In this document: positions 1-6,300 of the stretch, piece by piece
How the letters are laid out: every line of letters starts with the position of its first letter
Position numbering within the stretch: the first letter of the stretch is position 1
Assembly: GCA_002331575.1 (NCBI GenBank)
Contig: DCZG01000068.1
Location: 1-6,554 of the forward strand
DNA: 6,554 nucleotides
Direction of reading: 5' to 3'
Source: Atopobium sp. UBA2090
Lineage (GTDB): Bacteria; Actinomycetota; Coriobacteriia; Coriobacteriales; Atopobiaceae
Notes under the pieces: generated by a model
The model's database searches: none
Seen by the model: the letters and a program-made list of their open reading frames with translations, nothing else
Told to the model about the DNA's origin: nothing
Position numbers and translations under genes: made by a program

Positions 1-687
1 CATTGAGAGCTTCTCGGTCGTCTGGCCCGTCGAGGCGGACTTCTCGCGCGGCAGGACGAGCAGCGTCATGACGCCCGTGAGAAGCCAGCAGATGGTGCCG
101 AGGATGAAGCCGGGCAGCGGTGTGGTGATGAACTGTGAGCCGATGATGACGCCGACCGAGGTGCCCACCATCGTCGCGCCACCGTAGAAGGCGGAGATGC
201 GGCCGCGGTTTGACTCGGGAATGCGGTCGGACATCATGGCCATGGCGGGCGCGAGCTGCATGTTGATGCCCACCTGCACGAACGACCATCCGGCGACGAT
301 ACCGGGGAGCGTGGTCGCGACCGAGGTGCACCAGTAGGCGATGCCGCCGATGATGCCGCCGGCGAGGATCCAGGGGCTTCGCTTGCCAAAGCGGGAGTGG
401 CAGTTGTCGGAGAGGACGCCGAACAGGATGTTCGCGATGAGGGCGAAGACGATGCTCACCGAGTTCATGGTGGTGAGAATCACCTCGGGCTGGCCGATCC
501 CGAGCGTCGTGAAGCGCTGCGGCAGCAGCACGGACGAGGCAATCTGGCACGGCATGACCCACATGAACCCGTACACGATGTAGCCGAGCGAGAACCGGAG
601 CATCTTCTTCCTGGGGACCGTCTGACCCGTATCGGGTGCTATCTCTTCCTTCCTCGCCGTCGAACTCGTCATGACCTCTTCGCTCAT
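1..687 (-). CDS. MFS / GPH-like sugar transporter, N-terminal half (cut by window edge)
   Basis: This is the first 229 codons of a membrane transporter whose C-terminal half lies beyond position 1. After a polar N-terminus of about 28 residues, six hydrophobic segments fit the N-terminal six-helix bundle of the major facilitator superfamily. Between helices 2 and 3 sits a motif-A-like loop at residues 90-110 (GVLSDNCHSRFGKRSPWILA), with D94, R99, G101 and R103 placed as in glycoside/cation symporter and SLC45-like MFS proteins. A second charged loop, SDRIPESNRG, lies at residues 153-162. The start at 687 follows an AGGAGG Shine-Dalgarno; a later in-frame ATG at 672 has no comparable site. It is divergent from the tetR gene, and the intervening repeats suggest TetR control. 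A role in uptake or export of a sugar or glycoside is inferred, and the substrate is unknown. Confidence 0.88.
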   Translation of the reverse strand, partial: MSEEVMTSSTARKEEIAPDTGQTVPRKKMLRFSLGYIVYGFMWVMPCQIASSVLLPQRFTTLGIGQPEVILTTMNSVSIVFALIANILFGVLSDNCHSRFGKRSPWILAGGIIGGIAYWCTSVATTLPGIVAGWSFVQVGINMQLAPAMAMMSDRIPESNRGRISAFYGGATMVGTSVGVIIGSQFITTPLPGFILGTICWLLTGVMTLLVLPREKSASTGQTTEKLSM

Positions 688-728
688 GGTGGACCCCCTC
701 CTGGTTGATGACCTCTGTCCTAGCGTCC

Positions 729-772
729 CTTATTGACTAGTTACTACTTACTACTCTGTAACTAGTTAATAA
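729..772. promoter_or_regulatory. Imperfect inverted repeat, probable TetR operator at the MFS promoter
   Basis: Arms 730-744 (TTATTGACTAGTTAC) and 758-772 (GTAACTAGTTAATAA) are complementary at 14 of 15 positions around a 13-nt spacer, centred 64 bp upstream of the transporter start. The spacer region repeats TTACTAC at 741-747 and 748-754. Read on the minus strand, 746-729 is TAGTAACTAGTCAATAAG, which matches 907-924 in front of tetR at 15 of 18 positions. The arms are AT-rich in a GC-rich window. On the minus strand TTAACT and TAGTAA, spaced 17 nt, could be a weak -35/-10 inside the repeat, so a bound repressor would cover the promoter. The repeat is seen directly; operator function is inferred. 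Confidence 0.6.
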
Positions 773-894
773 AGTACCACCTTGCCCGCTGGGCAGGGCA
801 CCCTTCCGACAGGCGGTAGCACACTGCGCCTGGACGTTGAACGGCACCTCTGAGCAGGTAAACGCACTTAATCTCGATTCTCGCTTGCTTTTCC

Positions 895-928
895 TTACAG
901 GTCTGTTAGTAACAGGTCAGTAAGTAAT
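895..928 (+). promoter_or_regulatory. Tandem repeat and palindrome upstream of tetR, probable autoregulatory operator
   Basis: Two adjacent 15-bp units, TTACAGGTCTGTTAG (895-909) and TAACAGGTCAGTAAG (910-924), agree at 12 of 15 positions. A 13-bp palindrome CTGTTA-G-TAACAG occupies 903-915. The segment 907-924 matches the transporter-side repeat at 15 of 18 positions. TTGCTT at 885-890 with TAGTAA at 907-912 (16-nt spacing) is a weak promoter candidate overlapping the repeats. The layout fits a TetR-family regulator repressing its own gene and its divergent neighbour. The regulator-site pairing is inferred from position and repetition. Confidence 0.55.
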
Positions 929-978
929 GCGCTATCATGAGCTCATGGAGTCGGCCGCCAGAGGAAGGGAACGAGAAG

Positions 979-1617
979 ATGCCGGGACGAACGACCGCGC
1001 GAACGAGGGAGAGGACACGCCCGACGGGCGAGGAGCGGATGGGGCAGATCATCGACGCTGCCGTCCGCGTCATCAATGAGCGAGGCTTCAACGGAGCATC
1101 GCTCCAGGACATCGCCGACGAGGTGGGCATCACCCATGCCGGCGTCCTCCACTACGTCCACAGCAAGCAGGGCCTGCTCACGCTCGTCATCCAGCACTAC
1201 TACGACTCGTCCACCGCCGAAAAGGACTACTTCGAAAGCCACCAGCCCGGTGGGTCCGAAGCGGACAAGCCCCTGCTCGTACCCGAGGTCTGTCGTCGGA
1301 TCGTGCAACAGAACGCCACGAGGCCGGAGCTCGTGATGGTCTTCCACGTGCTTGACGCCGAGTCGTTCTCACCGGCGAGCGAGTCTCACGACTACTTCGT
1401 CGAGCGCAGTCGCACCACCGTGGACAGGGGCTCGGGAGTCACCTGGACCGTGCCCGAGGGAATCGACGGCGCGAAGGCCTATTCCGTCGCCCTGGCCACG
1501 CTCTACGGCATCGAGGGTCGCTGGCTCGCACGCCAGGACGAGATCGACCTCGAGGAGGAGTGGTCGCGCTGCGAGGACGTGATGTTCCCACTCCCCCTCT
1601 GGGAGGGCTACCGCTAG
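979..1617 (+). CDS. TetR/AcrR family transcriptional regulator
   Basis: The 212-residue product has the length and layout of a one-component TetR repressor. The basic N-terminus (about residues 1-20) leads into helix 1 (MGQIIDAAVRVINERGF, 21-37) and a helix-turn-helix at about 40-63, including SLQDIADEVGITHAGVLHYV. The C-terminal region is divergent and helical, presumably a ligand and dimer domain, and contains a conserved-looking segment YGIEGRWLARQDEIDLEEEW at about 176-195. I chose ATG 979 because AGGAAGGGA sits 9 nt before it. An in-frame ATG at 937 would add 14 residues, but it has no clear ribosome site and lies only 12 nt after the repeats. The divergent MFS gene and shared repeats make it the likely local repressor. 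The inducer cannot be told from sequence. Confidence 0.9.
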   Translation: MPGRTTARTRERTRPTGEERMGQIIDAAVRVINERGFNGASLQDIADEVGITHAGVLHYVHSKQGLLTLVIQHYYDSSTAEKDYFESHQPGGSEADKPLLVPEVCRRIVQQNATRPELVMVFHVLDAESFSPASESHDYFVERSRTTVDRGSGVTWTVPEGIDGAKAYSVALATLYGIEGRWLARQDEIDLEEEWSRCEDVMFPLPLWEGYR

Positions 1618-1657
1618 CACAGGCAACGACGCGGGCGGGATCGCACGTAGAACACGA

Positions 1658-1692
1658 CGAGGCCGGCACCAGACTCCCTGGTGCCGGCCTCG
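1658..1692. terminator. Bidirectional hairpin terminator between convergent genes
   Basis: Arms 1658-1671 (CGAGGCCGGCACCA) and 1679-1692 (TGGTGCCGGCCTCG) form a perfect 14-bp GC-rich stem with a 7-nt loop. It lies 40 bp after the tetR stop and 25 bp after the end of the DUF4038 gene on the opposite strand. No strong T-run follows on either side, so termination efficiency is uncertain, but the location between two converging gene ends supports shared use. Confidence 0.75.
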
Positions 1693-1717
1693 CATTCTGA
1701 CTTATGAACGTCTATCT

Positions 1718-2998
1718 TCAGCCGATCACGTAGACCGCGTCCTCCAGATACGTCCCCTGCTCGACGGTCGTGAGGTCCTTCTCGGCGTCAAAGCGGGCGA
1801 GAAGGACGCTGCGCTCGCGGGACAGGAGGTCGATGCAGGTCACCGTCGCGCCCGAGAGGTCCCCGCGCAGCTTGAGCGCCGCGTTCGAGGGCACGTAGAG
1901 CACGAGCCTGCCGTCGGTCGTCCGCGCAGCCCGGACGTCCTCGGGGTAGCTCTCGAGCACGCCCTGGTCGGACGTGGCGCCAAAGAGGCCGAGCTCCTCG
2001 ACGAGCTCGCGCGCGAAGCCGAAGTCGTCCGCACCCTCGAGGTAGAGCGCCTGCTCATGGCGGAGCGCCTGCAGGAAGCCCTCGCCGAGGGCGTTGCCCA
2101 CCTTCACGTCGGGGTTCTGCCAGTTCCAGATGCCATGGGCACCGTAGGTGATGCCCGCGTTCGCGCCGGCGAGGAGGCTCCGCCAGCAGGCGAGGCGGAC
2201 GTCGGCCCGACGGAAGCGCCCGTAGAGCATGTGCGAGTAGCCCATCTGCTCGTAGCAGGGCTCGGAGTTGATGACGGGACGGACGGGGTCGCGCGCGAGG
2301 AAGCTCTCGGCCAGCTCGTAGGCGCCCCTCTGTGCGGCGAGGTTGTGACCCGACTGGTAGAGGTAGACGTCCGCATGCTCGGCGAGCTCGTGGGGCAGCA
2401 CGTCGTAGCGACCCTTGATGTGATAGGCGAGCAGCGCCCTGGGTGCCGCGTCCTCCACGGCGGAGGTCACGAGACGGTACCGCTCGAGCGAGCCCGGACG
2501 GTCCCAGTCGGTGTCGCCCGAGATGATGTAGACGGGCTCGAACTCGTTGAACGTCGAGCAGATCTTCTCGACCACCGGAACCACGAGCTGCTCGGGCATC
2601 ACGTTGTCGGAAATGATGGCGGACGCCCACGTGTCGGGCACGTAGTTCGACCACATGACGACGATGGCCGGGACGAGTCCGCGGGCGACGGCCTCCCCCA
2701 CCATCCACCGCGCGTGCTCGAAGTACTCGTCGTTCACCGACGAGAAGTCGAAGGTCTTGCCGTGGTCCAACGTGACAAAGGGGTAGCGGTCAAAGGCGCA
2801 GCCGCAGCGATCCCACTGCGCGAGAGCGTTGAGCTGCAGCACCGTGAACCCCTGAGCGGCACGCTTGTCGAGATAGGCGATCCACTCCTCGTCGGTGACG
2901 TTGGTGAAGGCGCTCCAGATGGTGTCGGCGAGCCAGAAGAAGGGCTTCCCGTCACGGACGAGCGTGCGGTGGTCGGGAGCGACGGTGAGTGCGGACAT
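1718..2998 (-). CDS. DUF4038 / GH140-like glycoside hydrolase (apiosidase-like), intracellular
   Basis: The 426-residue protein shows the DUF4038 pattern: an opening GKPFFWLADTIWSAF at about 17-31, then EEWIAYLDKRAAQGFTVLQL (about 37-56) and ARGLVPAIVVMWSN (about 105-118). These read as successive strands of a TIM barrel. Acidic motifs ISGDTDWD (159-166) and INSEPCYE (243-250) are the likely catalytic region; D162 and E246 are my best candidates by analogy, not proven. A short beta-rich tail (about 361-426, LVLYVPSNAALKLRG) resembles the C-terminal domain usually attached to DUF4038. The characterised GH140 enzyme from Bacteroides thetaiotaomicron releases apiose from rhamnogalacturonan II, but DUF4038 is broad and the substrate here is open. 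There is no signal peptide, unlike many secreted relatives. The start at 2998 follows TGGAGG; the frame continues upstream only inside the esterase gene. It lies 32 bp behind the esterase, so cotranscription is likely. Confidence 0.85.
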   Translation of the reverse strand: MSALTVAPDHRTLVRDGKPFFWLADTIWSAFTNVTDEEWIAYLDKRAAQGFTVLQLNALAQWDRCGCAFDRYPFVTLDHGKTFDFSSVNDEYFEHARWMVGEAVARGLVPAIVVMWSNYVPDTWASAIISDNVMPEQLVVPVVEKICSTFNEFEPVYIISGDTDWDRPGSLERYRLVTSAVEDAAPRALLAYHIKGRYDVLPHELAEHADVYLYQSGHNLAAQRGAYELAESFLARDPVRPVINSEPCYEQMGYSHMLYGRFRRADVRLACWRSLLAGANAGITYGAHGIWNWQNPDVKVGNALGEGFLQALRHEQALYLEGADDFGFARELVEELGLFGATSDQGVLESYPEDVRAARTTDGRLVLYVPSNAALKLRGDLSGATVTCIDLLSRERSVLLARFDAEKDLTTVEQGTYLEDAVYVIG

Positions 2999-3030
2999 GA
3001 AAACCTCCAGATGAGAGTGAGCTGCTGTGA

Positions 3031-4353
3031 CTACCTGCGATGCTTGCCGACCCACTGCCAGAGGGTGACGGGAAAGCCATCCCACAAGACGTTGGTCCCG
3101 TCGAGGTCCGTCCTCACCGTGTCGTGGTAGACGTTGATCCACACGAGGTGGCCGATGTAGCGCAGGGGTCGTCCGTCCTCGTCGCGGTAGACGCCCGTCT
3201 CGTCCGCGATGTGGTCGTAGTAGGTGACGTGGACGTCCGTTGCACCGGCTGCGAACAGGTGCGGAAGGGTCGCCCTGACGTGTTCCTCCGCCCCGACGAT
3301 CGGGTCGTCGTCGACCTGGACGAACCAGAGAGGGGTGCGCGCCATCGCCGCGTATTCCTCGTCCGTGCCCAACTCGCCTACCCACGGGGCGCAGCAGGCG
3401 ACCCCGGCGGCGAAGAGGTCCGGCCAGTCAGCGAGCAGGCGGCAGGTCATGAAGCCACCGTTGGAGAGTCCCCCGACGTAGATGCGGCCGGTGTCCACCG
3501 TGTCCGCGTGGGCCTCGACGAAGGCGTCGACCAGCTGCTTGAGCGCGGCGCTGTAGATCGACTGGTTGTCGTCCGTGATCTGTCCCGATCCCGCGTCCAT
3601 CCAGTAGGTGGGGCAGGATGGCGCGAGCACGTAGGCGGCACCTCCCAGCTTAGCCTGGATGTCGGCCTCGCCCAGGGCGACCACCTTGTTGCCCGTGACG
3701 GTGCGATAGGGCTCGCTGCCCTCGCCCGCGCCATGGAGCCACAGCACCACGGGGATCTTCTCGAGAGGCCTCGGCGCGCTGCCGAGAATCGGGTGGGAGC
3801 GGCGTTCGTTGACGGCAGCGATGTCGGGCTCGAAGGCCGCGTAGCGCATCTCGATGCCGTCGAAGGTCCCCCTGAGGTCGAGATTCCATCCGTCGAGCTG
3901 GGGGCAGACGTCGCCGTCGCAGCGATCGAACACGAGGCCGGCGAGCGGGTCTCCCGTCGCGTCCTCGGCGGGGAACGCCTCGAGCTGGGCCACGCGGAAG
4001 TCGCTCATCCTCACGAATCCGCCCGCGAGGCCCCCGTCGATTCGCTTGGTGAGGCGAACCTCCGGCAAGACGAGCGTGACGTGAGTGCCCATCGGCGCGG
4101 GCTCGCCCGTCTCGTCCGAGACGAACGCCCGACGAACCGGCACGTAACCTCTCGAGAGCGAGGCCGTCGCGTCGTCGTGGTGCTCCTTCGCGCGCACCAC
4201 CTCGCCCGTCACGACATCCCTACGCTCGACGAACACGTTGAACGACCGGTCGGTCACGTCGTTCGCTCGGACGGAGGCGGGAAGCTCGAGGATAAGCTTG
4301 GAGACGTAGGGACCGGAGTCCCCGACGGTGGTGAAGCTCTTGTATCCTGCCAT
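3031..4353 (-). CDS. Alpha/beta hydrolase esterase with beta-rich N-terminal domain
   Basis: The 440-residue protein has two parts. Residues 1 to about 195 are beta-rich without catalytic motifs, comparable in position to the Ig-like domain of EstA-type esterases. From about 199 a serine hydrolase domain begins: VVLWLHGAGEGS (202-213) holds the HG oxyanion motif, VGGLSNGG (293-300) holds nucleophile S297, VQVDDDPIV (345-353) supplies the likely acid, and GHLVW (401-405) offers H402 as catalytic histidine. This fits PHB-depolymerase/prolyl-oligopeptidase-like esterases. There is no signal peptide. ATG 4353 is chosen because AAGGAG lies 7 nt before it; ATG 4359, six bases earlier, is too close to that site. 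The DUF4038 hydrolase follows 32 bp later, so removal of an acyl group from an imported glycoside is a reasonable inference. A peptidase role cannot be excluded. Confidence 0.85.
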   Translation of the reverse strand: MAGYKSFTTVGDSGPYVSKLILELPASVRANDVTDRSFNVFVERRDVVTGEVVRAKEHHDDATASLSRGYVPVRRAFVSDETGEPAPMGTHVTLVLPEVRLTKRIDGGLAGGFVRMSDFRVAQLEAFPAEDATGDPLAGLVFDRCDGDVCPQLDGWNLDLRGTFDGIEMRYAAFEPDIAAVNERRSHPILGSAPRPLEKIPVVLWLHGAGEGSEPYRTVTGNKVVALGEADIQAKLGGAAYVLAPSCPTYWMDAGSGQITDDNQSIYSAALKQLVDAFVEAHADTVDTGRIYVGGLSNGGFMTCRLLADWPDLFAAGVACCAPWVGELGTDEEYAAMARTPLWFVQVDDDPIVGAEEHVRATLPHLFAAGATDVHVTYYDHIADETGVYRDEDGRPLRYIGHLVWINVYHDTVRTDLDGTNVLWDGFPVTLWQWVGKHRR

Positions 4354-4435
4354 GGTCATGCTCCTTGGTTTGGTCTGTCGAACGTTCTTCTCGCCATCCG
4401 CCCATACGCGGGCGCCGGGGAAATCGCTGTCCTGC

Positions 4436-4468
4436 CCCCATGATGGGGATGGAGTCGTGGCGGGTCAA
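4436..4468 (-). promoter_or_regulatory. Candidate promoter of the esterase-DUF4038 unit with palindrome over its -10
   Basis: On the minus strand TTGACC (4468-4463, five of six consensus bases) is followed after exactly 17 nt by CATCAT (4445-4440, four of six). The candidate -10 lies inside a perfect 13-bp palindrome, CCCCATCATGGGG (4448-4436). It sits about 85-115 bp upstream of the esterase start, so a regulated internal promoter is plausible. Function is inferred from spacing and symmetry only. Confidence 0.4.
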
Positions 4469-4486
4469 CGGTTCCGTCGGGCGATC

Positions 4487-4527
4487 GAAAGAAGGCGGGG
4501 CAACCAGACCGAAATCCAGTCGCCCCG
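4487..4527 (-). terminator. Probable terminator after the PTS gene
   Basis: In minus-strand RNA, CGGGGCGAC (4527-4519) pairs with GTTGCCCCG (4504-4496) as a 9-bp stem with one G-U pair and a 14-nt loop, followed by the pyrimidine tract CCTTCTTTC (4495-4487). It starts 45 bp after the PTS stop and lies upstream of the candidate esterase promoter. The G-U pair would be an A-C mismatch on the plus strand, consistent with minus-strand use. The T-tract is interrupted, so partial read-through is possible. Confidence 0.5.
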
Positions 4528-4572
4528 AGGGTTGGCGCGTCCCCGTGGGAGACGCCGGAAAAGCACGCGAGA

Positions 4573-6027
4573 CTAGGCCTCGAGCTGGTCCGCGGGCTCC
4601 TCGTCGAGCTTCGCGAGCTCGTCCTTGGAGAAGCCCGTGAAGTACACGACGACGGCTGCGATGACGCACGAGATGGCCATGCCGATGATGGCGCAGACGA
4701 TGTTCTTGGTGCCGCCCTGGACGTAGTTGAGAATGACGAGCAGGTTGGAGGCACCGCCGGCCATGTAGTAGGTCACGCCGAGGATTCCGGAGACGACCGC
4801 GCCGATGGCGCCGCCGATGAACATGCCGATCATGGTGCGACGGAAGCGGAGCAGGATGCCGAAGAGCGTGGGCTCGGTGACGCCGCCGAGGAGCGCGGCG
4901 ACGATGTAGCCGGCGGTCATGCCCTTCTCGTTCTTGTTGCGGATGCGGATGAAGGCGCCGATCGCGCAGCCCCAGACGGCGGCCATGGCGCAGTTGGTGG
5001 AGACGAAGACGAAGGGGTCGTAGCCGACGGCCGTGATCTGGACGATGGCGAGAAGGATGATGGGCATGTGCATGCCAGCGATGACGAAGAGCTGCCAGAA
5101 GGCGCCGAGGACGGCCATCACGATGAGGATGCCGACGCCGCCGAGGTTAGAGAGACCGAAGAGGCCGTTGGCGATGCCGGTGCCGATCAGGTTGCCGATG
5201 GGGGCGAGGACGATGAACTCGATGGGAAGGATGACGATCATCGAGAAGAACGGGACGAACATGGTGGAGAGGACGTCGGGAACGTGCTTCTTCATCCACT
5301 TCTCGACCACGTAGAGCACCGGGATGGTCAGCACGATCGGGAGCACGGTCTGGGAGTAGTTGGCGGCGGCGATGGAGATGCCGTAGACGCTGATGACACC
5401 CGAGCCACCGTCAGCCGCGGCGGAGATGATGCTCGGGGCGATCAGCACGCCGCCGCAGAGAAGGCCGAGGACCGGGCTCGCGCCCATCTTCTTGGCGCAG
5501 GCATAGCCGAGGTAGATGGGCAGGAAGTAGAAGGCGGCCTCGTAGAGGGTGGTGTAGAAGAAGGTGTAGGTCGCGCTGTCCGCGGAGATGATGTTGAGCA
5601 TCGTCGGCCCGAAGATGACGGCGAAGGTGCGGAAGAGGCCGCCGGCCATGATGAGCGGGATGAGCTGGACCATGGAGCCGGAGAGGTAGTCGAGGATCTT
5701 GTTCCCGATGACGGCTGGGGTGAGCTTCTCCTTGACGAGGTCGGCATCGAGGTTCTCGTCGACGGCGCCGCCACCGGTGATGCCCTTCGCGAGCAGGGCG
5801 TCATAGACCTTCGGAACGTTCTGGCCAATGATGACCTGGTACTGGGTACCAGACCACAGCGCACCGAGGACGCCGGTGACGTTCTTGACCGCGTCCTCGT
5901 CGAGAGCCTCCTTGTTCTTGAGGGTCAGACGGAGCCGGGTCATGCAGTGGGTGGCGGAGGTGATGTTCTCCTTGCCGCCGACGGCCGCCAGAACCTCCTC
6001 GGCAATCTTTGCGTTGTCTGCTGCCAT
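4573..6027 (-). CDS. PTS permease EIIBC, glucose/beta-glucoside superfamily, no EIIA domain
   Basis: The 484-residue membrane protein imports and phosphorylates a sugar using phosphate passed from HPr via an EIIA. Residues 1 to about 90 are an EIIB domain with phospho-accepting C28 in ATHCMTRLRLTL (25-36), the signature of the glucose/beta-glucoside group. After a linker, the EIIC domain (about 105-466) has roughly ten hydrophobic segments. It carries GMHMPIILL (318-326, H320) and GGVTEPTLFGI (381-391, E385), the sugar-binding loop motif. The protein ends in a short acidic tail after about 466, so the EIIA domain found at the C-terminus of BglF-type permeases is absent and must act in trans. 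The start at 6027 follows GGAGGA by 5 nt; longer frames reach into the leader hairpins. Substrate is inferred to be a glucoside-like sugar from family and neighbours. Confidence 0.92.
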   Translation of the reverse strand: MAADNAKIAEEVLAAVGGKENITSATHCMTRLRLTLKNKEALDEDAVKNVTGVLGALWSGTQYQVIIGQNVPKVYDALLAKGITGGGAVDENLDADLVKEKLTPAVIGNKILDYLSGSMVQLIPLIMAGGLFRTFAVIFGPTMLNIISADSATYTFFYTTLYEAAFYFLPIYLGYACAKKMGASPVLGLLCGGVLIAPSIISAAADGGSGVISVYGISIAAANYSQTVLPIVLTIPVLYVVEKWMKKHVPDVLSTMFVPFFSMIVILPIEFIVLAPIGNLIGTGIANGLFGLSNLGGVGILIVMAVLGAFWQLFVIAGMHMPIILLAIVQITAVGYDPFVFVSTNCAMAAVWGCAIGAFIRIRNKNEKGMTAGYIVAALLGGVTEPTLFGILLRFRRTMIGMFIGGAIGAVVSGILGVTYYMAGGASNLLVILNYVQGGTKNIVCAIIGMAISCVIAAVVVYFTGFSKDELAKLDEEPADQLEA

Positions 6028-6045
6028 GTGATTCCTCCAACTTCC

Positions 6046-6097
6046 AGTCCCATTCGCTGGGACTATTGTCAAGAGGCGACTCCCTGTTGTCACCTCT
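6046..6097 (-). promoter_or_regulatory. Two stem-loops in the PTS mRNA leader
   Basis: In minus-strand RNA, 6097-6089 pairs with 6080-6072 (AGAGGTGAC with GTCGCCTCT; 9 bp including one U-G, 8-nt loop). Then 6064-6058 pairs with 6052-6046 (AGTCCCA with TGGGACT; perfect 7 bp, 5-nt loop). The second hairpin ends only 7 nt before the GGAGGA ribosome site. They could stabilise the message, end transcription early or modulate translation. I saw neither a poly-U tract nor a BglG/LicT-type antiterminator sequence. Confidence 0.45.
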
Positions 6098-6103
6098 CAT
6101 GAT

Positions 6104-6115
6104 ACTGAATTCAGT
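6104..6115. promoter_or_regulatory. 12-bp perfect palindrome upstream of the PTS gene
   Basis: ACTGAATTCAGT is a perfect 12-bp palindrome located 77-88 bp upstream of the PTS start, immediately before the leader hairpins. Its size and position suit a dimeric DNA-binding regulator. No regulator gene for it is visible in the window, so this is a candidate site only. Confidence 0.35.
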
Positions 6116-6300
6116 TCCGTTCCATTGCTCAGTTCTTATCTGTCTGCCAGCACATCTATAGGATGCACCAAATCTGAATCGGCTTTCGTACTCTCTATCG
6201 TTTACTAAATCGTTAAGTTAAATCGGACAGTATTTAGTTCCCTGCTCCCGCGAGCTGCCCAGAGAGGCAGGTAAACGGCACGGAGGGGGCGTCTCTCCCC
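6116..6300. other. AT-rich intergenic region, presumed PTS promoter area
   Basis: Between the kinase stop and the PTS leader the composition shifts from GC-rich to AT-rich, most strongly at about 6165-6240. Two imperfect 12-bp tandem units, ATCGTTTACTAA (6197-6208) and ATCGTTAAGTTA (6209-6220, nine matches), are followed by a third ATCG at 6222. TATAGA on the minus strand (6160-6155) is -10-like but lacks a good -35, so no promoter is called. Just after the kinase stop, small GC-rich inverted repeats (CTGCC 6255-6259 with GGCAG 6266-6270; GCTC 6244-6247 with GAGC 6252-6255) may help end the kinase transcript, but no T-run follows. No gene is seen here. Confidence 0.4.

Noticed and set aside
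341..708. Plus-strand frames opposite the MFS gene
   Set aside because: The minus strand here carries a continuous transporter reading frame with membrane helices and a motif-A loop; the plus-strand frames are shadows.
2057..3130. 357-codon open frame on the plus strand opposite the DUF4038 gene
   Set aside because: Compositional shadow; it crosses the gap between two real genes and lacks any recognisable motif or ribosome site.
2999..3385. N-terminal extension of the DUF4038 frame to 555 residues
   Set aside because: The extension is arginine/glycine-rich, overlaps the esterase gene, and a proper TGGAGG site precedes the ATG at 2998 where family similarity begins.
3040..4443. 467-codon open frame on the plus strand opposite the esterase
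   Set aside because: Low-complexity, V/D/R/E-rich translation typical of the antisense of a GC-rich gene; it has no ribosome site or domain motifs, and the opposite strand encodes a clear hydrolase.
4220..4669. 149-codon minus-strand frame spanning the PTS-esterase gap
   Set aside because: Arginine-rich out-of-frame reading that overlaps the start of the esterase and the end of the PTS gene; no family resemblance.
6044..6072. Perfect TTGACA -35 hexamer on the minus strand at 6072-6067
   Set aside because: The bases at -10 spacing read GACTGG or GGACTG, and a start there would put the transcript start on the ribosome site.
5068..6102. 344-codon open frame on the plus strand opposite the PTS gene
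   Set aside because: Translation is dominated by D, E, G and V with no hydrophobic core, a shadow of the EIIBC gene on the other strand.
6028..6300. BglG/LicT-type antiterminator target expected before a beta-glucoside PTS gene
   Set aside because: I compared the leader with the known pattern and found no matching paired sequence with an overlapping terminator, so it is not called.
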